A stretch of 11,489 nt of DNA from an uncultured Acetatifactor sp. (GTDB lineage Bacteria > Bacillota > Clostridia > Lachnospirales > Lachnospiraceae): contig NZ_CAJUCP010000097.1 in the NCBI RefSeq assembly GCF_910585425.1, positions 1 through 11,489 of the forward strand. The letters run 5' to 3'. The notes under the pieces are model-generated. The model was not told the origin of the DNA. It ran no database searches and saw nothing but the letters and a program-made list of their open reading frames with translations. Shown in pieces: positions 1 through 7,447 of the stretch. How positions within the stretch are numbered: position 1 is the stretch's first letter; every line of letters begins with the position of its first letter. A program made the translations under genes and the position numbers.

Positions 1-36
1 CCGCCGCCCGCCAGAAAGCTGTATTGTTCCTACTAA

Positions 37-1173
37 TTGGGGATAACACAGTTGAAGGAAGTGGGCATTACTTCCGTTGACCAGTTGCCCAAGACGATTG
101 AAGAGTTCGAGGCCCTCTGCGACAAGCTCATGGAGGCTAACGGCGGCCCGGTGCTCCCTGCCTGCAAGAACTACATCGACGCTCAGTTGGGAGACTTCAC
201 TCCTTTCTTCCACGCCTATGAGACATGGGCAGGCGGCTGGTACGACAACAACGGCACCCTGGAATACGCAGGCCTCAGAGAGGAAAACAAGGAGATACTG
301 ACCAAGCTCAACGAGTGGTACAACAAGGGATATTTCAAGAAAGACTTTGCAGCCTATGATATCTGGGCAGCGGATTCCCAGGTGGTAAGCGACATCGTGG
401 CCGGAAAGTACGCCATCGTACCCGGTTCCTGGTGGATTCCCAACTGGCCGCTGAACAGCAATAAGGTGGAGCACCCCGAAGCGGACTGGGTAGTCGGGCC
501 AAACCTCTCTCTGGACGGAGAGCAGCCTGACATCATGATTTCCCGTTATCCCGTGAACAACTTCATCGGCGTAGGCCTGAACTGCGAGCATCCTGAGGTA
601 ATCTTCAAGCTGATATACTGGTCATTGCAGTATACCCTGAAGAACAGCCCTCCTGAGGTGCAGAACGCCATGACCGAGGAAGAGAAGACAGAGTGGAACA
701 GCTATGTGTACACATGGGTGCCCTGGAGAATCTATTCTCCTACCTGCCTGCGCCAGAACTTTGAGGTCATCAACGAGTTCGCAAAGCAGGGCAAGACAGA
801 GATCAGCGTGGAGGAAGCGCCCCGCAACAACGAGTTCTGGGGTTCCTGGGCGTCCTACCTCAATTACATGGAGAACCCGGATGACGGCGTGGCATGGGGA
901 ACCTACTTCAGCCGTCTGGCCGAGAACGGCGGCGTGGACAACATGATCAAGACCGTGGAGTCTGCCAACATCATCTACGATGAGGTCTATGTGACCACAC
1001 CTTCCATGATCAGCAAGCAGGGCGAGCTGAATAAGCTGCGCGACAATGCTTACCTGAGCATCATCATGGGTGAGGAGCCTGTTTCTTACTTTGACACTTT
1101 CGTGGAGCAGTGGAAGGCCCAGGGCGGAGATGACATTGCCGAGGAAGTGAACGAGTGGTATCAGAATAAATAA
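37..1173 (+). CDS. ABC transporter extracellular solute-binding protein, C-terminal part (sugar uptake)
   Basis: This is the C-terminal ~378 residues of an extracellular lipoprotein-type binding protein that would capture an oligosaccharide and deliver it to the two permeases encoded next. The LKEVGI...LPKTIEEFEALCDKL segment is typical of family 1 sugar-binding proteins. The rest is rich in Trp and Tyr, as in sugar-binding clefts, and ends in a helical tail (EQWKAQGG...VNEWYQNK) like LipO/YtcQ proteins. The N-terminal signal peptide and lipobox are not present. The frame has an in-frame stop at 34-36, so the TTG at 37 is only the first possible codon after that stop and is not a credible true start; no ribosome binding site precedes it. 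Readable family-like residues continue upstream in shifted frames (see findings), so the gene is either truncated by the window and frameshifted or affected by sequence errors. Role is supported by the permease neighbours; the exact sugar is unknown. Confidence 0.85.
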   Translation: MGITQLKEVGITSVDQLPKTIEEFEALCDKLMEANGGPVLPACKNYIDAQLGDFTPFFHAYETWAGGWYDNNGTLEYAGLREENKEILTKLNEWYNKGYFKKDFAAYDIWAADSQVVSDIVAGKYAIVPGSWWIPNWPLNSNKVEHPEADWVVGPNLSLDGEQPDIMISRYPVNNFIGVGLNCEHPEVIFKLIYWSLQYTLKNSPPEVQNAMTEEEKTEWNSYVYTWVPWRIYSPTCLRQNFEVINEFAKQGKTEISVEEAPRNNEFWGSWASYLNYMENPDDGVAWGTYFSRLAENGGVDNMIKTVESANIIYDEVYVTTPSMISKQGELNKLRDNAYLSIIMGEEPVSYFDTFVEQWKAQGGDDIAEEVNEWYQNK

Positions 1174-1205
1174 GGACTGGCGCACGCGAGTGAGCCGGAA
1201 GCGAG

Positions 1206-1239
1206 ACAGGGTCGCCGCTGGAATGAGCGGCGGCCCTGT
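1206..1239 (+). promoter_or_regulatory. Intercistronic stem-loop after the binding-protein gene
   Basis: ACAGGG-T-CGCCGCT (1206-1219) pairs with AGCGGCG-G-CCCTGT (1226-1239), leaving a 6-base loop. All 14 positions pair if the single T-G position forms a wobble in RNA. No run of T follows, so it is not a standard terminator. It lies in the 105-base gap between the binding-protein stop and the first permease. Such hairpins in ABC operons commonly protect the upstream mRNA from 3' decay or cause partial termination, giving excess binding protein over permease. That role is inferred here. Confidence 0.7.
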
Positions 1240-1278
1240 GGAGCCTTCGGGATTCGGATTGGGAAAGGAGCTGCATCT

Positions 1279-2199
1279 ATGGCAGAAGTAAAGAAGAAAA
1301 GTAAGAAGAAGGGCCTGTACAAGACCAGGGAGCTGCATGTCATGCTGCTTCCGGCGGTAATCTTTACCGCAGTGTTCGCCTACTTGCCCATGTTTGGCCT
1401 GATCATGGCCTTCCAGGACTTTAAGCCCCTGCTGGGATTCACCAAATCAAAGTTCGTAGGCTTTGAGCAGTTCGCCTACATATTCACCATGCCCAGCTTC
1501 CGGCAGGCATTCGTGAATACCTTTATCATTGCCTTCTTCAAGATCATCTTAAGCATTTTGGTGCCGCTTGTTCTGTCCCTGATGCTCAACGAGGTGGTGA
1601 AGAGCTGGTTCAAGCGCTCTGTGCAGACCATCATCTTCATCCCCTATTTCTTTTCCTGGGCAATCCTGGCGGGCATGCTGCTGGAAATCTTCGCTTATGA
1701 CGGCATCATCAACAATGTGATGCAGAACCTGTTCAATATGGAACCGATTGCTTTCCTGGTGAGCAACAAATACTTCCGGACGATCATCATCGCCTCGGAT
1801 GTATGGAAGGGCATGGGCTACAATACAGTGCTCCTGCTGGCCGCCATCACCAACGTGGACGCGTCCCTGTACGAGGCGGCCAAGGTGGACGGCGCCAGCC
1901 GCTGGCAGCAGGTGCTCCATGTGACCCTGCCCAGCATCCTGCCCATGGTGGCGGTGCTGACCGTGCTGGGCCTGGGAGGGATCCTGAACGCAGGCTTCGA
2001 GCAGATACTGGTCATGTACAACCCCACCGTGGAGAAGACCGTGGACATCCTGGATACGCTGGTCTACAGGCTGGGCATCGCAGGACATCAGTATTCCGCC
2101 GCTGCGGCCATGGGGCTGTTCAAATCCTTTGTCTCGCTGATCTTCGTGGGAGTCAGTTACTGGATTCTCTATAAGAAAAGCGATTACCGCGTATTTTAA
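1279..2199 (+). CDS. ABC sugar transporter permease, LplB type
   Basis: An integral membrane subunit of 306 residues, the usual length for LplB-type permeases of carbohydrate ABC importers. A Lys-rich N-terminal tail (MAEVKKKSKKKG) precedes the first membrane segment at about residues 20-45. Further hydrophobic segments lie near 78-104, 117-140, 165-191, 217-245 and 278-298. The cytoplasmic EAA loop, which docks onto the ATPase, is visible as EAAKVDGASRWQ at 199-210 followed by LPSILP. The start is the ATG at 1279, with AAGGAG about ten bases upstream. It is the second gene of the operon and would pair with the YtcP-type permease that follows. Like most members of this group it has no ATPase gene beside it; a shared MsmX-like ATPase elsewhere is the expected partner. 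Assignment to the family is firm; the substrate is not readable. Confidence 0.93.
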   Translation: MAEVKKKSKKKGLYKTRELHVMLLPAVIFTAVFAYLPMFGLIMAFQDFKPLLGFTKSKFVGFEQFAYIFTMPSFRQAFVNTFIIAFFKIILSILVPLVLSLMLNEVVKSWFKRSVQTIIFIPYFFSWAILAGMLLEIFAYDGIINNVMQNLFNMEPIAFLVSNKYFRTIIIASDVWKGMGYNTVLLLAAITNVDASLYEAAKVDGASRWQQVLHVTLPSILPMVAVLTVLGLGGILNAGFEQILVMYNPTVEKTVDILDTLVYRLGIAGHQYSAAAAMGLFKSFVSLIFVGVSYWILYKKSDYRVF

Positions 2200-2213
2200 A
2201 GGAGGTGCTAATT

Positions 2214-3104
2214 TTGAAAGTCAAGCGATCTGCAAGCTTTTATATCTATCAGGTGTTCAATACGATTGTCCTGGCACTTATGGCGCTTTCCTGTATCCTG
2301 CCCATCCTGCATGTGCTGGCCATGTCCTTGAGCTCCAGCAATGCTGCCATGGCAGGCCGGGTAGGCTTCGTGCCCGTGGAATTCTCCCTGAAGGCCTATG
2401 AGTATCTGATTTCAAAGAAGGACTTCTTCCACTCCGTCAGCATCTCCCTGGGCCGCGTGGTGGTGGGAACCGCATTCAACATGGCGCTTATCGCCGTCAC
2501 GGCCTATCCCCTGTCCCGCTCCGCCAACCAGTTCCGGGCGCGGACGGCTTACATGGCTTACTTTGCCGTCACCATGTTCATCGGCGGCGGCCTGATCCCC
2601 ACCTACATGGTGATCAAGAACCTGCACCTGCTGAACAGCTTCTGGGTGTTGATCCTGCCCTCCGCCATGAGCATCTGGAATGTCATCATCATGATGAACT
2701 TCATCAAGGGGCTTCCCAGAGCCATCGAGGAGGCGGCTTTCGTGGACGGGGCCAACCACTGGCAGACACTGATTAAAGTCATCCTGCCCATGTCCAAGCC
2801 CTCCCTGGCCTCCCTGCTCCTGTTCTCCATGATAGGCCACTGGAACGCGTGGTTCGATGGCATGTTCTATATGAACAACCCCAACAACTACCCCATGGCC
2901 ACCTACCTGGCCACCCAGGTCATCAACAATAACCAGACCATGACCAACATGACCCCGGAGCAGCTGGCCCTGCTGTCCAGCCTGAGCGAGAAGACCGTGC
3001 GCAGCGCCCAGATGTTCATCGCGATCATCCCGATTTTGGTGGTGTACCCCTTCCTGCAGAAGTTCTTCGTGAAGGGCATCACGGTCGGCTCCGTAAAGGA
3101 ATAA
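2214..3104 (+). CDS. ABC sugar transporter permease, YtcP type (TTG start)
   Basis: The second membrane subunit of the importer, 296 residues. Hydrophobic segments lie near residues 12-40, 74-99, 112-136, 144-164, 195-215 and 265-283. The EAA loop reads EEAAFVDGANHWQ (172-184) followed by LPMSKP, and the protein ends in VKGITVGSVKE, the usual tail of this family (KGxxxGSVK). Start choice: a GTG at 2205 is in frame, but the strong ribosome binding site AAAGGAGG (2198-2205) overlaps it. The TTG at 2214 lies eight bases after that site and is the better start, giving MKVKRSASFY. The gene begins 14 bases after the stop of the first permease, so the two are probably translated in similar amounts. 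Family assignment is firm. Confidence 0.92.
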   Translation: MKVKRSASFYIYQVFNTIVLALMALSCILPILHVLAMSLSSSNAAMAGRVGFVPVEFSLKAYEYLISKKDFFHSVSISLGRVVVGTAFNMALIAVTAYPLSRSANQFRARTAYMAYFAVTMFIGGGLIPTYMVIKNLHLLNSFWVLILPSAMSIWNVIIMMNFIKGLPRAIEEAAFVDGANHWQTLIKVILPMSKPSLASLLLFSMIGHWNAWFDGMFYMNNPNNYPMATYLATQVINNNQTMTNMTPEQLALLSSLSEKTVRSAQMFIAIIPILVVYPFLQKFFVKGITVGSVKE

Positions 3105-3147
3105 ATGTTATAACGTTTGCCTGGATTTCTTTAGACAAGAGATATGA

Positions 3148-3177
3148 CAGCGCCCCCATGCGACATGCGGGGCGCTG
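3148..3177 (+). promoter_or_regulatory. GC-rich intercistronic hairpin upstream of the hydrolase
   Basis: CAGCGCCCC (3148-3156) pairs perfectly with GGGGCGCTG (3169-3177). Four more pairs (CATG with CATG) form inside after a one-base bulge, with CGA as loop. There is no T run after it. It is the first of three small inverted repeats in the 183-base gap 3105-3287; the others are GCCGCC/GGCGGC (3226-3240) and GTGTG/CACAC (3251-3264). I see no convincing promoter in this gap, so the hydrolase is probably reached by read-through from the transporter genes, with these hairpins adjusting mRNA stability or amount. Confidence 0.6.
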
Positions 3178-3287
3178 TGGAAGTCCCGCACCGTCCCATT
3201 GACTGCTCGTGCCATTAAAGATGGCGCCGCCGCAGGCGGCATGACAGAAAGTGTGCTTGCACACGGAAGAAACATGGAGGTATCCAT

Positions 3288-5600
3288 ATGAGCTTTGCAG
3301 AAGTAAAAAACATAAACGGCAGCCCCGCCCTGGTAATCGACGGAAAGACCTTCCCGCCCATGGCCATGACCGTGCGCTTCAACAAGCCCGACTATATCAG
3401 ACGCTTAGGGGAGGCGGGCCTGCGGGTCTTTTTCCTCATGACCAACACTGACTGGCTCCGCCCGGGTAAAGACTACACGGACGAAAACGGCGTCCCCTGC
3501 CATGAGCCCAGCGGCCTGGAGGCCTTTGTGAAAAATGCGGAAGTCCTGCTGTCCCAGGTGCCCGATGCCTACATTATCGTGCGTATAGGCCTCCACCCGC
3601 CCGTGGACTGGATGGAAGAGAACCCGGATGAGCTGATCACCTACCAGGACGGGAGCCACGAGCCCTCCATCCTCTCCTCCGAGGTGCACAAAGACAATAT
3701 CCCCGGCATGTACTCCTTCGCCTCCGACAAGTGGAAGGCCGCTGCCGGAAAGGCCCTGAAAGAGTTCTGCGATGCCATAGACAGGCTGCCCTTCGCCCAC
3801 AGGGTCATCGGCTACTTCCTGGCGGCAGGCGGCACCTCCGAATGGTATCCCGTGAACGCCATCTGCGACCGGGCCAAGAACAAATACGGCGACTTCTCCC
3901 CGGCTTTCCTGAAATCCTACGGCAATTTCCTGCGGAAACGCTACGGCACCGAGGAGAAGCTGCGAAGAGCCTGGAAGCGGGAGGACGCCTCCTTTGACGC
4001 GCCCATCATCCCCAACGTGGAAGAACAGTACCACATCCACATGGAGGAGGGCGTCCTGGATGCCATGAAATACTATGAGAGCGCCGAGCGCATCATCGGC
4101 AAGAATATCGACATCAACGCCAAGAAACCCACCAACCTGGGCGTCTTCCTGAACATGGAGGACTACGCTTATGTAGCCGATTTCTACGATGCCCTACACG
4201 AAGCCACCGCGGAAGCCATCGTCCACTTCGCCACCCTTTTGAAGGCCCGCTACACCGGGAAAGTGGTAGGCGCTTTCTACGGCTCCTACGGCTGCACCGA
4301 CTTCTACAACAGCACCACCGCCACTGCAACCCTGACCATCTTAGACAGCGGCAAGGTGGATTTCCTGGCAGCCCCCGGCGTGTACAACAACAGAGAGCCC
4401 GGCGGCTGCGTGGCCCAGCGGGAGATGCAGGATTCCTTCCGTCTCCGGGGCCAGATGTTCGTGGCCGAAGAGGACAGCCGCACCCACCTGGAGGACACTT
4501 TCTACCGGGACGCCATGGGCCTCTACGATGTCCGCGACAGCATCATCACCCTGAAGCGCGACTTTGCCCGGGTGCTGTGCGAAGACATCTACGCCTGGTG
4601 GTTCGACCAGCACGCCGAGGGAGGCCGCTACCAGCACGAAGAGATCTACAGGCTCTTCGCCCGCCAGAAGGAAATCGGGGAATTCGCATACTCCCTGAAC
4701 CGTGCAAAAAACAACGAAATAGCACTCATCTACGACCAGGAGAGCTGCCACGCCGTATCCGCCTACACCAACATGATGATGCTGGATTACTACCGCACCT
4801 CAGACCTGCACCGCATAGGCGCTCCCGTGGACTATTACTTCCACAATGACCTGGACAGGGACGACATGCCCGACTACAAACTCTACATCATGATGAACCT
4901 CTTCCGCCTGACGGATGCCGAGCGTGACGCCGTGATGCGCAAGGCCAGGAAGAACCGAGCCGTAGTCCTGTGGCTCTACGCCCCCGGCTTCATCAACCCG
5001 GAAGCGCCCCAGGTCATGGACAATGCCAACATGGAGAGCCTGATAGGGATGCATGTGGGCCGCATCGACCGCACCTGCTCCCCCCGGTTCAAAATCACCG
5101 ACCTGAGCCACCCCGCCGTGCGCTACGCCGTGGAAGACAGGCGCTACGGTTACATCGACAGAGATGTCCATAGCAATGTATGGCTGGAAAACGTCCTGGC
5201 CCCCGCCTACATGACCCCGGGCTTTTACATCGACGACCCTGGCGCCCATATCCTGGGCACCTACTGCGAGCTGGGACTTCCTGCCTACGCCATCCGGGAA
5301 ATGGACGGCTGGACCAGCGTCTACTGTGCGCCACAGATATTGCGCTCAGAGCTGATCGCCTCCCTGGCCGAGTACGCAGGCTGCCACCTCTACAACACAC
5401 AGGACGACGTGATTTACGCAAACGCGAATTTTGTCACAATCCACGCCTCCTACAAAGGAAAACACACCATACGCTTCAAAGAGGCCTGCAGCCCCTACGA
5501 AGTCTACCAAAAACGTTATTACGGACACAACATAACGGAGCTGATTATAGACATGCGCCTGGGCGACACCCTCATGTTCTCATTGCAAGGAGAATGCTAG
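3288..5600 (+). CDS. Putative GH42-like (clan GH-A) cytoplasmic glycoside hydrolase
   Basis: A 770-residue protein with no signal peptide or membrane segment, so probably cytoplasmic and acting on sugars brought in by the adjacent importer. The N-terminal two thirds look like a TIM-barrel hydrolase: TVRFNKPDYIRRLGEAGLRVFF (28-49) is a typical first barrel strand and helix of GH42/GH-A enzymes. Candidate catalytic residues are Glu185 in GGTSEWY (acid/base position) and Glu394 or Glu395 in FVAEEDSRTH (nucleophile position). From about 475 to 700 the pattern NEIALIYDQES...YKLYIMMNLF...VLWLYAPG resembles the flavodoxin-like trimerisation domain of GH42 beta-galactosidases. A short beta-rich tail (about 705-770) closes it. 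The ATG at 3288 has TGGAGG eight bases upstream. The usual Asn before the acid/base Glu is Ser here, so beta-galactosidase activity should not be assumed. It is the last gene before a strong terminator. Confidence 0.68.
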   Translation: MSFAEVKNINGSPALVIDGKTFPPMAMTVRFNKPDYIRRLGEAGLRVFFLMTNTDWLRPGKDYTDENGVPCHEPSGLEAFVKNAEVLLSQVPDAYIIVRIGLHPPVDWMEENPDELITYQDGSHEPSILSSEVHKDNIPGMYSFASDKWKAAAGKALKEFCDAIDRLPFAHRVIGYFLAAGGTSEWYPVNAICDRAKNKYGDFSPAFLKSYGNFLRKRYGTEEKLRRAWKREDASFDAPIIPNVEEQYHIHMEEGVLDAMKYYESAERIIGKNIDINAKKPTNLGVFLNMEDYAYVADFYDALHEATAEAIVHFATLLKARYTGKVVGAFYGSYGCTDFYNSTTATATLTILDSGKVDFLAAPGVYNNREPGGCVAQREMQDSFRLRGQMFVAEEDSRTHLEDTFYRDAMGLYDVRDSIITLKRDFARVLCEDIYAWWFDQHAEGGRYQHEEIYRLFARQKEIGEFAYSLNRAKNNEIALIYDQESCHAVSAYTNMMMLDYYRTSDLHRIGAPVDYYFHNDLDRDDMPDYKLYIMMNLFRLTDAERDAVMRKARKNRAVVLWLYAPGFINPEAPQVMDNANMESLIGMHVGRIDRTCSPRFKITDLSHPAVRYAVEDRRYGYIDRDVHSNVWLENVLAPAYMTPGFYIDDPGAHILGTYCELGLPAYAIREMDGWTSVYCAPQILRSELIASLAEYAGCHLYNTQDDVIYANANFVTIHASYKGKHTIRFKEACSPYEVYQKRYYGHNITELIIDMRLGDTLMFSLQGEC

Positions 5601-5619
5601 ACCCTGCCATGCGAAATTT

Positions 5620-5665
5620 AGAATTTCTAAGGCTGCGTTCTATGCAGCCTTAGAAATTCTTTTTG
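5620..5665 (+). terminator. Strong intrinsic terminator closing the sugar operon
   Basis: A perfect 17-bp inverted repeat: AGAATTTCTAAGGCTGC (5620-5636) and GCAGCCTTAGAAATTCT (5644-5660), with the 7-base loop GTTCTAT. It is followed by TTTT and a further T-rich stretch. It begins 20 bases after the hydrolase stop codon. Because the outer stem is A/T-rich, with AGAA at its left edge, it may work only in the + direction. There is no - strand gene here that would need it. Confidence 0.95.
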
Positions 5666-5744
5666 CTTTGCTGCCCCTGCCGAACAAAACGCCCTGCCCC
5701 TCTCCGTCCCTTGGCAGTCCCCCATCCTTTATCCCAATCCCCCC

Positions 5745-5773
5745 TTGACACCGGCATAGGCAAGTGCCATAAT
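5745..5773 (+). promoter_or_regulatory. Sigma-A-type promoter for the antiporter gene
   Basis: A perfect -35 box TTGACA (5745-5750), a 17-base spacer, and the -10 box CATAAT (5768-5773, five of six matches to TATAAT). Transcription would begin near 5780, about 30 bases before the start codon. It lies just after the operon terminator, so the antiporter forms its own transcription unit. No clear operator repeat is seen around it. Confidence 0.85.
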
Positions 5774-5809
5774 ACAATCCATCAACCAACCGATAGGAGG
5801 CCCCCTGCC

Positions 5810-7162
5810 ATGCTGACCAAACTTACATCCGAAAAACAGATGAAATTCCTCTGCTTCCTCTGCTGCCTTGCCTACTTCATGAGCTACCTGACACGCATCA
5901 ACTACGCCGCCTGCATGGTAGAGCTCCAAAGCGCCCTGCAGATCGGAAAAAGCATAGCCGGACTGCCTGTCACGGCCTGCTTCTTAAGCTATGGCCTGGG
6001 CCAGATAATCTGCGGCTTCCTGGGGGACAAAATAAAGCCCCAGCTCATGATCTTCGCCGGATTGGCCGGAGCCTGCGCCTGCAACCTGACAGTGGCCCTC
6101 ATCCCCAGAATGGAGGTCATCACCCCCGTCTGGTGCGCCAACGGCTTCTTCCAGGCCATGCTCTGGCCACCCATGGTGCGGATCATGGCCGAATGCCTCA
6201 GCGACAAATGGTACAGACACTGCTGCGTGCTGGTGTCCATGGCGTCCTCCGCGGCCACCATCGCCATCTACATACTCACGCCCGTGTGCATCCAACTGTC
6301 CGGCTGGCAGTCCGTCTTCTACCTCCCGGCGGCCCTGGGCCTGGCTGCCGCCGCCATATGGCTGGCAAATACCCGCAAGCTCACATCCGGCGGGCCGGTG
6401 CAGGAAGGGGAAGCGGCCTCTGACAGCATGGAAAATCCCGCACCCGGCGCGGCATCCGCCTGCAGCTCTGAGGCGGTATCGAAAGCGGCATCCGTCTGCA
6501 GCCCCGGGAGGGCATCGAAAGCGGCATCCGGCACCGATGCGGAACCGGCAGACAAAAAGCCCCTCTTCCTCCGGCTGCTGGCGGACGCGCCTCTGGCAGC
6601 CATCCTGATCGCCATCGTCCTCCAGGGAATCCTGCGGGACGGCATCACCACATGGATGCCTGTCTACATGAGCGAGACCTTCGGCATGAGCAACGCCAGC
6701 TCCATCCTTTCGGCCGCGGCGCTCCCTCTGTTCAGCGTGTTCAGCGTCCTGCTGTCCTCTTTGCTGCTGGGCTTCCTGAAAAGCGAAGTCCGCACCGCGG
6801 CATACCTGTTCCTGGCCGGGGCCTTCGCGGGGGCCGTCATGCTCGCCGCGTTTGACGGCATGCCTGTAGTATGCGTCGTCATGATGACATTGATCACAGG
6901 CTGCGCCCACGGCATCAACCTGATGCTGATCAGCCGTGTGCCCGGACATTTTACCAGATACGGCAAGGTCTCCTCGGTTTCGGGCATCCTGAACTCCGCC
7001 ACCTATGTGGGGAGCTCCCTGTCCACCTACGGCTTTGGCGCGGTGGCGGAAGCCGCGGGATGGATGCCGGTGGTGGCCATCTGGATCGGAGTCTGCGCCG
7101 CCGGGGCCGCCCTGATGCTGTGCGTCAGAGGCAGGTGGGCCCGGTTCTGCCGGATGGGCTGA
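5810..7162 (+). CDS. MFS organophosphate:phosphate antiporter (GlpT/UhpT type) with repeat-bearing central loop
   Basis: A 450-residue, 12-helix inner-membrane exchanger of the OPA family, which swaps a sugar phosphate or glycerol-3-phosphate for inorganic phosphate. The family motif is clear: NGFFQAMLWPPMVRIMAECL (111-130), compare NGxxQGxGWPPxxR of GlpT. Arg29 in YLTRINYA and Arg276 in ILRDGITTW fall where GlpT has its two phosphate-binding arginines (Arg45 and Arg269). The start is the ATG at 5810, preceded by ATAGGAGG; the open frame continues upstream to 5663 but would run across the promoter. The cytoplasmic loop between helices 6 and 7 (about 190-250) is longer than usual and carries 12-residue repeats. 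Substrate is not predictable from sequence. It may act with the sugar operon or independently. Family confidence is high. Confidence 0.87.
   Translation: MLTKLTSEKQMKFLCFLCCLAYFMSYLTRINYAACMVELQSALQIGKSIAGLPVTACFLSYGLGQIICGFLGDKIKPQLMIFAGLAGACACNLTVALIPRMEVITPVWCANGFFQAMLWPPMVRIMAECLSDKWYRHCCVLVSMASSAATIAIYILTPVCIQLSGWQSVFYLPAALGLAAAAIWLANTRKLTSGGPVQEGEAASDSMENPAPGAASACSSEAVSKAASVCSPGRASKAASGTDAEPADKKPLFLRLLADAPLAAILIAIVLQGILRDGITTWMPVYMSETFGMSNASSILSAAALPLFSVFSVLLSSLLLGFLKSEVRTAAYLFLAGAFAGAVMLAAFDGMPVVCVVMMTLITGCAHGINLMLISRVPGHFTRYGKVSSVSGILNSATYVGSSLSTYGFGAVAEAAGWMPVVAIWIGVCAAGAALMLCVRGRWARFCRMG
6449..6556 (+). repeat. 36-bp in-frame tandem repeat, three units, within the antiporter gene
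   Basis: Three 36-bp units at 6449-6484, 6485-6520 and 6521-6556 encode AASACSSEAVSK, AASVCSPGRASK and AASGTDAEPADK. All three begin GCGGCATCCG. The first two are close copies and the third has diverged after ten bases. The unit length is a multiple of three, so copy-number change would keep the frame. It lies in the non-membrane loop between the two six-helix halves, where length changes are tolerated. Confidence 0.85.
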
Positions 7163-7247
7163 GGTCGGGGAAGGGCAGCGGAGGGGGTATGCTTTCTCCA
7201 GATTGTAAGGACTTGTAAAGCTGCTCCGCGCCATTTGCGGCGTTGCC

Positions 7248-7441
7248 GATGTTCTGCTCCGGGCGTTTGGCGGGGAGCCCGGAAACCGTTCCGATGCGCT
7301 GCCCCGGGCGGCTTGGTGGAGAGCCCGGAAACCGTTCCGGTGCTCTGCCCCGGGCGGCCTGACGGGGAGCCCGAAACCGTTCCGATGCCCAGTCCGCGGA
7401 AGAGTGCATCCCGATGCCCCGCCTGCGGAAGAGCGTACCCC
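7248..7441. repeat. Tandem hairpin repeat array between convergent genes
   Basis: Three imperfect units of 45-46 bp occupy 7248-7292, 7293-7338 and 7339-7383. Each contains CCGGGC or CGGGC, a spacer of about 12-15 bases, the complementary GCCCG(G), and the end AAACCGTTCC. Two shorter related units of 29 bp follow at 7384-7412 and 7413-7441, both of the form GATGCCC...GCGGAAGAG...CCC. The array fills most of the 285-base gap between the antiporter stop and the regulator stop. No T-rich terminator is seen on either strand, so these GC-rich hairpins may be what slows converging transcription. No protein role is supported. Confidence 0.8.
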
Positions 7442-7447
7442 GCGGGC

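Noticed and set aside
622..1338. 238-codon open frame on the - strand across the binding-protein end and first permease start
   Set aside because: It covers the intercistronic hairpin and two convincing genes on the other strand, with no family features of its own.
2205..2216. GTG at 2205 as the start of the second permease
   Set aside because: Its first base is the last base of the AAAGGAGG ribosome binding site; the TTG at 2214 has proper spacing.
5984..7234. 416-codon open frame on the - strand opposite the antiporter
   Set aside because: The product is His/Gly/Arg-rich low-complexity sequence, has no ribosome binding site, and lies opposite a gene with clear OPA-family motifs.
7248..7441. 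CRISPR array
   Set aside because: The units are directly contiguous, with no unique spacers of constant length, and no cas genes are present.
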